Assembly: GCA_045658005.1 (NCBI GenBank)
Contig: JAZOUD010000152.1
Coordinates: forward strand, 38,852-102,851
Direction: 5' to 3'
DNA: 64,000 nt
From: UBA2862 sp045658005
Lineage (GTDB): Bacteria; Bacillota; Clostridia; Christensenellales; Aristaeellaceae
Positions 16,092 through 24,673 of this stretch are shown here, piece by piece (the first letter of the stretch is position 1; every line of letters starts with the position of its first letter). The notes under the pieces are model-generated. The model ran no database searches. It saw only the letters and a program-made list of their open reading frames with translations, and was not told the origin of the DNA. Position numbers and translations under genes: made by a program.

Positions 16092-18116
16092 ATGAAGAAG
16101 CTGATTTCAGGCATCCTGGCGGTGATCATGATCGTCGCCATCTGCAGCGGCGCGCTGGGTGAAGGCGCGAAGGACACCCATATACTGGGCGGGGATGAAT
16201 TTCCCGTTCGCTTCGACCTCAGGGAATACGGCGTCGTGACGCCGGTGAAGTATCAGAATCCCTGGGGAACCTGCTGGTCCTTCGGAGGTATCGCGGCGGC
16301 GGAGACCAGTATTCTGACGACGCTGGGCATGACCTGCGAGGAATACGAGGAAGAGATGGGCGCGCCCTTCGACCTGTCCGAAAAGCACCTGGCGTGGTTT
16401 GCCTCGCGCCCGATCACGGCGCAGACCGAGGAGAGCCAGGTGGGCGAGGGCCTCTATTTCCTGAACAAGGAAGACGATGCCACGACGGCGTATGCGGCCG
16501 GCGGATTGGGGATATTCACCACGACGCTGTTCGCCGCCGGCGTCGGCCCGGTTTACGAAGCGTATTGCCCCTATCGGGGCGCGGAAGGGCTGACCGAGGT
16601 CGAGTTCAACGAGAAGTATCCCGACAGGGCCAGAACGCTCGCCATCTCGACGTTCGAGAAGGGGACCGGCCTGTCCGATCAGGGATTGACGCTTGCGCAG
16701 CTCTACGAGCAGCGCGCTGAAATGCCCGATGTCTTCCAGGCCGTTCTGGATACTCTCTATAATAAGGACGCGCTGGACGAGAGCGTTACCGCTGAGAATA
16801 TCACCTGTCAGGAATTGGAGGACGCGGGAGCCAGGGCGGTTATTGACGGGGCAAAAAAGAAAGCCGCGAACGGCACGAATGCCTATTCCGGGGGCGACGA
16901 CTGGACGATCCCCGATACCGCTGAAGACGGCAGCTCCAACCGCGACGTCTACTCCGGCTTTACGCTGGTGGACGGCAATATCCTGCCTAAGCTGACGGTC
17001 ATGGAAAACGAGCAATGGGTCGGAATCAACGAGGCCGGCATGCGGGCGGTCAAGTCCGAGCTGTTGAAGGGGCGCGCCGTGTCGATCTCGTTCTACGCGG
17101 ACCAGTCGTCGCCGACGGACGATGTCAGGCAGGACGGCTTCCTGAATCTCGAAACCTGGGCGCAGTACACGGACGAGGACAGGAGGACCAACCACGCGGT
17201 GTGTATCGTCGGCTGGGACGACTCCTATCCCAGGGAGAACTTCAACGAAGGTCATCTGCCGGAGGGTGACGGCGCCTGGATCGTAAAGAATTCCTGGGGC
17301 TCCGAGACCGAATACGCCACCCGCGAGGACGGAACGCCCATCGGCAAGAGGGCGTGGGGCGTTCTGAACGGGGAAGGGCTGGCGACAGGGTATTTCTACC
17401 TGTCCTACTACGATAAGAACATTGCCCGCCCTGAGACCATGGTCTTCAACATCGACATGATGCAGGCCGGCGGGCTCATGAGCGTGTTCGCCTATGATTA
17501 CATGCCGGCGCTCTTTACCGAGGGCGATGCCAACTACAGGGTTCAGGACGTGAACGTCCTCAGGACGGCCAACGTATTCACCAATACCACCGACAAGGAG
17601 GTGGCCGTTTACGGCGTTTCCACCAAGACGGCCAGTCCCCGCACCCGGGTGGAATATGCGATGTACCGCCTGAAGGAGGACGCGAAGAATCCGGAGGACG
17701 GCGAATACCTGGGCAAGCGGCTGGCCTATTACGACTACGCCGGCTTCCACCGCGAAGCGCTGGTGAAGGGTGAAATCAAGCTCCAGCCCGGTGAGCGGAT
17801 CGCCGTGGTGGTGACGGAGACCGTGACGGACAACGACGGCGTCAGGCAGTATGAGTTTGCCGCGAACCAGTCCTTCACCAGGGAGCTTGCGCAGATGATG
17901 GGCGCGCCGATGTACGGCGTCGCCGTCGTGAACCGGGGCGAGAGCTACGTCTATCAGGACGGGCAGTGGACCGACTGGGCGGACTGCGAGAAGAAGCTCG
18001 CCGATTCGATGGTTCAGGATCTTTCCGCGATGGGAATCGAAGTGAGCCCCGATATGGTTTCCACCGACAATTTCAGCATCAAGCTGTACGTGGCGGCTGA
18101 AGACGAAGCGAAGTAA
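16092..18116 (+). CDS. Secreted papain-like (C1A) cysteine protease, tandem paralog
   Basis: A 674-residue close copy of the 13969-16014 protease; long stretches are identical. The start at 16092 is preceded by AAGGAGG and gives a proper signal peptide (about 1-24); an in-frame ATG at 16059 would disrupt it. The catalytic set is Gln55, Cys61 (NPWGTCWSFGG), His in TNHAVCIVGWDD and Asn in IVKNSWG. Divergence is concentrated in the insert between Cys and His (about residues 180-270), suggesting that region sets specificity. It is followed 75 bp later by a VOC gene. Confidence 0.88.
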   Translation: MKKLISGILAVIMIVAICSGALGEGAKDTHILGGDEFPVRFDLREYGVVTPVKYQNPWGTCWSFGGIAAAETSILTTLGMTCEEYEEEMGAPFDLSEKHLAWFASRPITAQTEESQVGEGLYFLNKEDDATTAYAAGGLGIFTTTLFAAGVGPVYEAYCPYRGAEGLTEVEFNEKYPDRARTLAISTFEKGTGLSDQGLTLAQLYEQRAEMPDVFQAVLDTLYNKDALDESVTAENITCQELEDAGARAVIDGAKKKAANGTNAYSGGDDWTIPDTAEDGSSNRDVYSGFTLVDGNILPKLTVMENEQWVGINEAGMRAVKSELLKGRAVSISFYADQSSPTDDVRQDGFLNLETWAQYTDEDRRTNHAVCIVGWDDSYPRENFNEGHLPEGDGAWIVKNSWGSETEYATREDGTPIGKRAWGVLNGEGLATGYFYLSYYDKNIARPETMVFNIDMMQAGGLMSVFAYDYMPALFTEGDANYRVQDVNVLRTANVFTNTTDKEVAVYGVSTKTASPRTRVEYAMYRLKEDAKNPEDGEYLGKRLAYYDYAGFHREALVKGEIKLQPGERIAVVVTETVTDNDGVRQYEFAANQSFTRELAQMMGAPMYGVAVVNRGESYVYQDGQWTDWADCEKKLADSMVQDLSAMGIEVSPDMVSTDNFSIKLYVAAEDEAK

Positions 18117-18191
18117 GAAGGATCTGCACTGAAAACGGCGGGATGGCGAAGGCTTAATCCCGCACAGAGATATCATGAAAGGACGATAGAT

Positions 18192-18560
18192 ATGAAGATC
18201 ACGAGCTTTAACCCGCTCATTGCCAGCCGGGACCCGGAGGCCGTCATCGCGCTGTTTGAGGCGCTGGGCTTTGAGCGGCAGCACACCAAGACGGGCATTT
18301 CCGACATGGACATCACCAGCGTTCGCATGAAGGATGCCAACGGGTTTCATGTGGACGTGGCCAACGGCGACTTCCCCGGCGACAGGACGCTCATTCGAAT
18401 GAACGTGGACGATCTGGACGAGGCCGTTGAACTGCTGACGGCGCGCGGCTTCAAAAAGGCCGGGAGCTTCAAGGAGACGGAGGAGACGTCGTCCTCCAGG
18501 TTCAACATCATGATCTCCCCGTCCGGGTTTATACTGGACGTCATCAAGCACAAGAAGTGA
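18192..18560 (+). CDS. VOC-superfamily (glyoxalase-fold) small protein
   Basis: A 122-residue paralog with MKITSFNPLIA, ALFEALGFERQH, RMKDANGFHVDVA, IRMNVDDLDEAVELL and ISPSGFILDVI blocks. AAAGGACG precedes the ATG. It stands between the second papain-like protease and the first S41-like gene. The remnant at 20381-20504 is most similar to this copy, sharing the SRDPE and SSRFNIMISP segments, and is probably a partial duplicate of it. Confidence 0.8.
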   Translation: MKITSFNPLIASRDPEAVIALFEALGFERQHTKTGISDMDITSVRMKDANGFHVDVANGDFPGDRTLIRMNVDDLDEAVELLTARGFKKAGSFKETEETSSSRFNIMISPSGFILDVIKHKK

Positions 18561-18570
18561 TGATTTATTG

Positions 18571-18603
18571 GGCGGTTTACAACCATGAAGAAGTATGTTT
18601 CAT
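18571..18603 (+). repeat. Duplicated leader/start segment of the following S41-like gene
   Basis: GGTTTACA..CCATGAAGAAGT followed by GTTTCAT recurs at 18659-18689, the ribosome binding site and first codons of the S41-like gene. The upstream copy opens a 29-codon frame (18585-18674) without a signal-peptide core, so it is a recombination scar and not a gene. Confidence 0.6.
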
Positions 18604-18670
18604 CAAGGCCTATAGGATCGTCAAGCCCGACGAGGCTAAACAATAACGCGAAAACAGGAGGTTTACATCC

Positions 18671-20368
18671 ATGAAGAAGTTCGTTTCATGCTTCCTTGCG
18701 CTGCTTCTGGCGCTGACGGCCCTGTCCGGCCTGGCGATGGCCGAGAGCGCGGCGCACGAGATCACCAGCGCGGAGTTCCCCCTCTATTCGAAGACGGAGG
18801 ACACCGGCGTTGCGGTGCCGCTCTTCTTCCTGGACGGCGTGAAAGACCTTCCCTATGTAAACGCCGACGGCCTGGTGTTCCTGCTCGAAGGTCTCATGGA
18901 TTTCAAATGCAGCGTTTCGGCAGACGGCCCTGTTGTGACCGTCAACCGATTTAACGAGCTCTATGAAGTGGATATTCCGATGACCATTGATTTCGACAGG
19001 GATGTCATATTCTTCTCGGATTATGACCTGTTCTCCATGAATGCCAGAGCCTCCAGCATTATGGATACGACCAGGCTGACGGGCTTCAACGCCGAGGGCG
19101 AGCCTTCGATTTTGCAGAAGGTGGACAACGGCAGTCTTATCCGCTTCGGCAAATCTGTGGAGATCAACATGGGGGATTACGGCATCGACCTGATCCGGCA
19201 GGATGGGCAGTACCTGATCCCGCTGCAGACGGTCTCTGACCTCTTCATCGCGCCCAATATGATGAACCTGCTCTTCTTCAACGGCCAGAGCGTCATCTTC
19301 GCTATGGATACCTCGTTTTGCGCCGACCTTTACTACGCCGCCCCCACCGGTGAGCGCAGCGAGGAACTGACACAGTTTGGCTATAGCGAGCTTTGCATGG
19401 CTCTGGACACGTTATACGGCCTGAAGGACACTCACGAGATAGAGAGCTTTGACCAGCTGTTCTTTGATAGCGGCTTCAAAGAGCTTCTGCTGGACCCGGA
19501 GGTGAAGGAGGCGGACAAAGCGATCTATCGCCTGATCACCGACTACTTCGATGACAATCACAGCAAGTTCCTGGGCTTCTCCTATCTGACCGGTCCTGTG
19601 GATTACAGCGTCACAGGTGTTTCCCGCGCCCGGATGGATAACTTGCGCCAGCGCCAGCTGGACGCCAGAGAGAAGTTCTACCCGGATGGCGTGCCCGGCT
19701 ATGAAGAGATCGGCAATACGGCCTACATCACCTTTGACGGGTTTGATATTTACGGAAACCCTGAGGATTTTTACAGCGTGGAAGACTCCATGGATCTCCC
19801 CGACGAAGAGACCATCGCACTGATCATGAAGGCCCATGCCCTCATCACCCGTGAGGACAGCCCCGTAGAGAACGTGGTCCTTGACCTGAGCATCAATGGC
19901 GGCGGCGTTGCTGACGCGGCGGTCTTTACGGTTGCCTGGTTCCTGGGCGAGGCTTCCTTTGGCGCGAAGAACACCATGACCGGCGCGATGGGCAATGCCT
20001 TCTACCGGGCCGATGTCAACCGCGACCGCGCCTTCGACGAGAAGGATACGCTCCAGGGCAAACGGCTGTTCTGCATGACATCCCCCTTTAGCTTCTCCAA
20101 TGGCAACCTCGTGCCCTGCATGCTCAAGGAATCGGGCGTCGTAACCATGCTGGGCCGCACCTCCGGCGGCGGCAGCTGCAATATCCAGCCCTTGTCCTCC
20201 GCCTGGGGCACTTCCTTCCAGATCTCGGGCACCAACCGCTCCTCCTTTATGAAGAACGGTTCCTTCTACGACGTCGATCGCGGCGCTGATCCCGATTTAG
20301 TCATCAGCGAGCCGGAGAAATACTACGACCGTCAGGCCCTGACCGAGTTCATCAACGGCATTTATTAA
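18671..20368 (+). CDS. Secreted S41 (tail-specific protease)-like protein, copy 1
   Basis: A 565-residue protein with a signal peptide (about 1-25). An N-terminal beta-rich region (about 30-230, with YGIDLIRQDGQYLIPLQTVSDLF) precedes a C-terminal TSPc-like domain with NTAYITFDGF, NVVLDLSINGGG, a candidate nucleophile region SPFSFSNGNL and LGRTSGGGS. S41 C-terminal processing proteases use a Ser-Lys pair; the Lys expected in the T-x-G-K-G motif appears as Gly here, so catalysis may follow a different subclass or be lost. A calcium-loop-like segment (DVNRDRAFDEKD) lies inside the domain. No PDZ domain is seen. It is one of four paralogs in the array. Confidence 0.8.
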   Translation: MKKFVSCFLALLLALTALSGLAMAESAAHEITSAEFPLYSKTEDTGVAVPLFFLDGVKDLPYVNADGLVFLLEGLMDFKCSVSADGPVVTVNRFNELYEVDIPMTIDFDRDVIFFSDYDLFSMNARASSIMDTTRLTGFNAEGEPSILQKVDNGSLIRFGKSVEINMGDYGIDLIRQDGQYLIPLQTVSDLFIAPNMMNLLFFNGQSVIFAMDTSFCADLYYAAPTGERSEELTQFGYSELCMALDTLYGLKDTHEIESFDQLFFDSGFKELLLDPEVKEADKAIYRLITDYFDDNHSKFLGFSYLTGPVDYSVTGVSRARMDNLRQRQLDAREKFYPDGVPGYEEIGNTAYITFDGFDIYGNPEDFYSVEDSMDLPDEETIALIMKAHALITREDSPVENVVLDLSINGGGVADAAVFTVAWFLGEASFGAKNTMTGAMGNAFYRADVNRDRAFDEKDTLQGKRLFCMTSPFSFSNGNLVPCMLKESGVVTMLGRTSGGGSCNIQPLSSAWGTSFQISGTNRSSFMKNGSFYDVDRGADPDLVISEPEKYYDRQALTEFINGIY

Positions 20369-20380
20369 GGAACTGCCGCA

Positions 20381-20504
20381 CTGAAGATCACGAGCCTTAA
20401 CCCGCTGGTCGTCAGCCGGGACCCGGAGAGCGCCGTCATCCAGGTTCAACATCATGATTTCCCCGACCGGGTTCATCCTGAACGTCATTCAGCACATCAA
20501 ATGA
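20381..20504 (+). pseudogene. VOC gene remnant with internal deletion
   Basis: The first ~16 codons of a VOC gene (CTG in place of ATG, then KITSLNPLVVSRDPE) join, out of frame, to its last ~22 codons (SSRFNIMISPTGFILNVIQHIK and stop). About 250 bases of middle are missing. It occupies the slot between two S41-like genes where other cassettes carry an intact VOC gene. Confidence 0.8.
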
Positions 20505-20521
20505 TTTAAGGAGGCAAACTC

Positions 20522-22291
20522 ATGAAGAAGCTGATCTCAGGTATCCTGGCGATGCTGCTGCTCATCGTCGTCTGCGGCTGTGCTTTCGGTGAAAGCGCGG
20601 CTCCCGCCTACACCGAAAAGGCCCTGCCCGTGGTGCGGGAAAGCCTGGATACCACCGAGACCGCCACCGTGCGCTGCTACGAGGACATGCCCGACGTGCC
20701 CTACATGAGCGTCACGGAATTCTACAACCGTTTCTATCTGCAAAACACCGACCTGACCGAGGGCTTGACCTTCACCCGCGAGGGCGACGCCTATACGGTC
20801 ACCAATTTCTGCGGCGACAGGGCGGTAATCGACATTGTCGCCGATACCATTGTGATCGACGACATGACCCGCTTTACCAAGCTGGCCTGCGATCTTCTGT
20901 CCGCGAACATCGAGGGTTTGGACCCGGACTATCCCTATGCCAGCCTCAGCCACTCGACGGATCCGGCGACCCCCGTTCCGAAGCTCATCGCACTGGCGGA
21001 CTACAGCATAGACCTGCGGGGCGACGACACCGGCGTTTATGCGCCGCTGCCCACCCTGGCCGATCTGTTTGCAGCTCCCAGCGGCTTCTATGTGGTGTAC
21101 GTCGGAGGGAAGATCTACGTCCGGGATAATCTGGGTCTCTACATGGATTCCGTCATGACCGACGACCCGGATTACTACACCGCCGTGAAAGCGGATCGTC
21201 CCGCAGATCTGGCGCAGTACACCTACAACGAGCTGTGCCTCAGCATGGACCTCTGGTACGGCAAGCCCGGCCAGGAGTTCATCCACGAGAACCTGTTGAC
21301 TCAGAAGCTGGACGAGGTGCTCACCGGGAAGTATCCTGAAATCAAGGAGAAGCTGCTGGGTAGCGACTTTGAGAGCTTCTACGGCGGCCTGATCCATGTT
21401 TTCGGCGGTCTGCTGTTCGATGGCGGCCATACCGGCATGGGCTGCGACGAGCTGACCGATGACGAGTTTGAGCTTTCGACCAGGCTCTACCGGGAAATGC
21501 GGGCCATGGACTACGCGTCCTCCTACAACCTCGCGGCCGGCAGGTTCAACACCAAGGCTGTGCGATTGGAGCAAGCCGATGCCTTCTACAACGGTGAAAC
21601 CTATGTGGAGCAGGGCGATACCGCCGTGATCTGCCTTGGCGAGAATTTCCAGGTGAATATCGACGGCTGGAAGGCCTTCTATGCCGGCAAGGGTGCGCGT
21701 CCGATGGAGGACGATACCGCTGGCATCGTTCTCGCCGGTCTGGAACGCGCCTCGAAGAACCCGGAGATCAAAAACATCATCATCGACGACAGCAACAATG
21801 GGGGCGGCAACGACATCGCCATGCTGGCCATCGAATGGATGATGACCGGCACGGGCTACGTCCGCGACTGGGACGCGCTCAACAGCCAGTACAACACCAA
21901 GACCGAGCGGTTCGACATCAACTTTGACGGCAAGGTGGATGACAGCGATGTCAGCCCCTATACCGGCTATCGCTACGGCATTCTCACCAGCGACGGTTCA
22001 TTCTCCTGCGGCAATGCCTTCCCATGGTTCATGCACGAGCACGGCGCGATGATCCTTGGCCAGAAGAGCAGCGGCGGCGCATGCGGCATCCGCATTTCCA
22101 GCGTCGGCGGCATCGAGGTCAGCAACTCCGCCGCTTCAAGCTGCACCGTCACCGAGGATGGTGGCACCGTGGACAACGGTTGCCCCATCGACGCCAGCCT
22201 GACCACCGACGGCGAGGACCCCTACGAGAATTTCTATGACATCAGCGCCTTCAGCCGCCTGATGAACGAATACTTTGACGCCGACGCATGA
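20522..22291 (+). CDS. Secreted S41 (tail-specific protease)-like protein, copy 2
   Basis: A 589-residue protein with a signal peptide ending CGCAFGES (a lipoprotein-type Cys is possible). AAGGAGG lies upstream of the ATG. The N-terminal half is a beta-rich domain (VPYMSVTEFYN, YAPLPTLADLF). The TSPc-like half has NIIIDDSNNGGG, DGSFSCGNAF and LGQKSSGGACG. It is the most divergent of the four copies. Its calcium-loop-like motif DINFDGKVDDSD is a near-perfect dockerin/EF-hand loop (D-x-N-x-D-G-x5-D). The canonical S41 Lys position is again Gly. Probable surface or extracellular protein; the substrate is unknown. Confidence 0.78.
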   Translation: MKKLISGILAMLLLIVVCGCAFGESAAPAYTEKALPVVRESLDTTETATVRCYEDMPDVPYMSVTEFYNRFYLQNTDLTEGLTFTREGDAYTVTNFCGDRAVIDIVADTIVIDDMTRFTKLACDLLSANIEGLDPDYPYASLSHSTDPATPVPKLIALADYSIDLRGDDTGVYAPLPTLADLFAAPSGFYVVYVGGKIYVRDNLGLYMDSVMTDDPDYYTAVKADRPADLAQYTYNELCLSMDLWYGKPGQEFIHENLLTQKLDEVLTGKYPEIKEKLLGSDFESFYGGLIHVFGGLLFDGGHTGMGCDELTDDEFELSTRLYREMRAMDYASSYNLAAGRFNTKAVRLEQADAFYNGETYVEQGDTAVICLGENFQVNIDGWKAFYAGKGARPMEDDTAGIVLAGLERASKNPEIKNIIIDDSNNGGGNDIAMLAIEWMMTGTGYVRDWDALNSQYNTKTERFDINFDGKVDDSDVSPYTGYRYGILTSDGSFSCGNAFPWFMHEHGAMILGQKSSGGACGIRISSVGGIEVSNSAASSCTVTEDGGTVDNGCPIDASLTTDGEDPYENFYDISAFSRLMNEYFDADA

Positions 22292-22327
22292 TCCAACCAG
22301 ATTTTATTTGAAAGGAAGGAAACAGAT

Positions 22328-22708
22328 TTGAAGATCACAACCTTTGACCCCATCATCCTGACAAACAATTTCGACCAGGTCGTCAGTCTGTTTGAGGCGC
22401 TGGGCTTTGAAAAGAAGCATGCGCCTGTCACCGACACGGGCAAGCGGGACGTGCGCTCCTTCCGCATGAAGCATCCCGAAGGCTATCATGTGGACGTGGC
22501 GGATATTCCGGATATTGAGCGCGACAAGACCTACATCCGCATGAATGTGGACAACTTTGACGAGGCCTATGACATCTTCATGGCCCATGGCTTCACGAAC
22601 ACGAGGGGCGACGGTACCCTTGAAACCAAGAGCGCCAAGGAAGCGACGCTGGTTTCTCCCTCGGGCTTCACGCTCGCTCTCGTACAGCACATCAAGAATC
22701 ACGACTGA
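22328..22708 (+). CDS. VOC-superfamily (glyoxalase-fold) small protein, TTG start
   Basis: A 126-residue paralog with KITTFDPIIL, SLFEALGFEKKH, FRMKHPEGYHVDVA, IRMNVDNFDEAY and VSPSGFTLALVQHI. The start codon is TTG with AAGGAAGG about 8 nt upstream; no ATG fits the family N-terminus. It lies 36 bp after S41 copy 2 and 45 bp before S41 copy 3, continuing the alternation of VOC and secreted-protein genes. Confidence 0.8.
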   Translation: MKITTFDPIILTNNFDQVVSLFEALGFEKKHAPVTDTGKRDVRSFRMKHPEGYHVDVADIPDIERDKTYIRMNVDNFDEAYDIFMAHGFTNTRGDGTLETKSAKEATLVSPSGFTLALVQHIKNHD

Positions 22709-22753
22709 AAGGCCGGTTTTTCCGAGCACAACCATGATTGAGGAGGCTAAACC

Positions 22754-24592
22754 ATGAAAAAGACGCTTATATCCCTGATTCTGGCGCTTGCCCTGTTGCT
22801 GTCGCTGTGCGTCCCGGCGTTTGCCGAGCCCGAAACACCGGAAACTTCCGAAGACATTGCGGAAGCTCTGCTCAATGAGCTGTCAGGCCTCTATGAAAAG
22901 GCGGCCGCTGCCTTTTCGCCCGACATTAAGTCGAAGGACATGACCTTCTACCTCTGCAGGATCGACGACACCCGCACCATGCCCGTGTACTTTATCGGCG
23001 ATTCCGACGTGCCCTACATCTCTCTGGAGGAGTGGGCCGAGCTGTATCCCTACATACTGAAAAAGTACGTCCACAAGGGCAGTGAGGAACTCCAATACGG
23101 TTTGAGCTATACCCAGAATGGCGAGATCGGCATCCTGACGCGGACGGACGGCGACCCCTACACCATGACCGTCGATTGCGAAGAGGACATGATCACCTTC
23201 TTCGATTACGACGCATTCATCCGTCTCGAGGCGGACCGCGTGCTGATCGACGTTCTGGAGGCGGACAGCTCCCATTCGGACGAGGAAATATCCCTCTTCC
23301 GCCGCGCCGCGGGCTCCTACGAGCGCTATGGCAATCCGCTTGTGCTGGATACCGGCGCCTACGGCATCGACCTGGTGGCCGACGACAAGGGCGTCTATGT
23401 GCCGATGCAGACCCTCAGCGATTTCCTGCTGTCCCTGAAGTACGTGAACCTGTTCTACAACGGCGACGCTGTTATCTTTGCACAATTCGGCGGCCTCGGC
23501 GAGGGATTGAAGGGGGAGCGCACCGAATTCGGCGAGCTGTACTATTCCGCTGAAAAGCGGCAGATCAGCCCGGCCATGGGCGCGTTCAGCTACAATGAGC
23601 TCTGCCTGGCCTTCGACCATCTCTACGGCCTGAAGGAAGCTCACGGCATCGACTGCTTTGACGACCTGGCACAGCAGGCCGGCGCGAAGGAGGTTCTGAT
23701 GGGCCCGGATCCAAACGCCGCGGACGCCGCCCTGTACGACATCATATTTACCCACCTGGACGACAAGCACAGCACCTTCGGAATGGAATCCGCCTGGAGC
23801 CGTGACGGACTGGCCAAGGAAATGCTTGACACCTTTGGGGTCGGGCGCGGCTACCTTCAGGACAACATGACGGGCACCATGTATGCTATCGCCCGCGCGA
23901 AGGCCTTCCCGGACGGGGTTCCGGCCTATCAGGAAATCGGCAACACGGCCTACATCACCTTTGACCAGTTTTCCTCCATTCCTGAAGGCGTGGATTTCTA
24001 CCAGACCCCGCCCACGGCGGAGAATACCGATACCATCGGCCTCATGATCTACGCCTACTCCCAGATCATGCGTGAGAACAGCCCCATTGAAAACGTGGTG
24101 CTGGATCTGTCCAATAACGATGGCGGCGATGCCGACACGGCAATCTTCGTGATCTCCGCGTTCCTGGGCAACGGTTTCGGAAGCCTGAAGAACACCATGA
24201 CCGGCGCGCTGGCCACCGCCGTCTACAATGTGGACATCAACCTCGACGGCAAGTTCGATGAGAACGACCGCGGGCTGACGGGCAAGAAGCGCTTCTGCCT
24301 TACCACGATGAACAGCTTCTCCTGCGGCAACTTCGTACCCTGCGTGTTCAAGAACTCCAATGTGGTGACGCTGCTGGGCAAGACCTCCGGCGGCGGAAGC
24401 TGCGTGGTGCTGCCGCTGACCACGGCCTATGGCACGTTCTTCCGCATCTCCGGACCCAGCCGCCTGGCCTTCACCATGAACGGCTCGTTCTACGACATCG
24501 ACCAGGGCGCGGAGCCGGACTTCACCCTCGCGTTCCCTGAGACCTTCTACGATCGCGAAGCGCTGACGGACTACATCAACAATCTCAGGTAA
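22754..24592 (+). CDS. Secreted S41 (tail-specific protease)-like protein, copy 3
   Basis: A 612-residue protein with a signal peptide ending PAFAE (about residue 25). It has the same layout as copies 1, 2 and 4: a beta-rich N-terminal half (IDDTRTMPVYFIGD; YGIDLVADDKGVYVPMQTL) and a TSPc-like C-terminal half (NTAYITFDQF, NVVLDLSNNDGGD, MNSFSCGNFVPC, LGKTSGGGSC). The embedded calcium-loop-like motif reads DINLDGKFDEND. The Lys of the canonical T-x-G-K-G motif is Gly. A 12-bp-stem hairpin lies just after the stop, so message level may fall here. Confidence 0.8.
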   Translation: MKKTLISLILALALLLSLCVPAFAEPETPETSEDIAEALLNELSGLYEKAAAAFSPDIKSKDMTFYLCRIDDTRTMPVYFIGDSDVPYISLEEWAELYPYILKKYVHKGSEELQYGLSYTQNGEIGILTRTDGDPYTMTVDCEEDMITFFDYDAFIRLEADRVLIDVLEADSSHSDEEISLFRRAAGSYERYGNPLVLDTGAYGIDLVADDKGVYVPMQTLSDFLLSLKYVNLFYNGDAVIFAQFGGLGEGLKGERTEFGELYYSAEKRQISPAMGAFSYNELCLAFDHLYGLKEAHGIDCFDDLAQQAGAKEVLMGPDPNAADAALYDIIFTHLDDKHSTFGMESAWSRDGLAKEMLDTFGVGRGYLQDNMTGTMYAIARAKAFPDGVPAYQEIGNTAYITFDQFSSIPEGVDFYQTPPTAENTDTIGLMIYAYSQIMRENSPIENVVLDLSNNDGGDADTAIFVISAFLGNGFGSLKNTMTGALATAVYNVDINLDGKFDENDRGLTGKKRFCLTTMNSFSCGNFVPCVFKNSNVVTLLGKTSGGGSCVVLPLTTAYGTFFRISGPSRLAFTMNGSFYDIDQGAEPDFTLAFPETFYDREALTDYINNLR

Positions 24593-24614
24593 ACCGTTCG
24601 CTCATCGATATGTG

Positions 24615-24643
24615 CCGGGACGGGAGCATCGCTCCCGCCCCGG
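24615..24643. repeat. Strong intergenic hairpin, second copy
   Basis: CCGGGACGGGAG pairs with CTCCCGCCCCGG (one mismatch) around CATCG. It is similar in sequence and context to 13504-13533 and has no T-tract. Confidence 0.6.
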
Positions 24644-24673
24644 TAAAGCAGGTTAAAAGGAGGCTCTGATCCT

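Noticed and set aside
18585..18674. 29-codon ORF before the first S41-like gene
   Set aside because: It is a duplicated copy of the next gene's start region that loses the signal-peptide core after six codons; treated as a scar.
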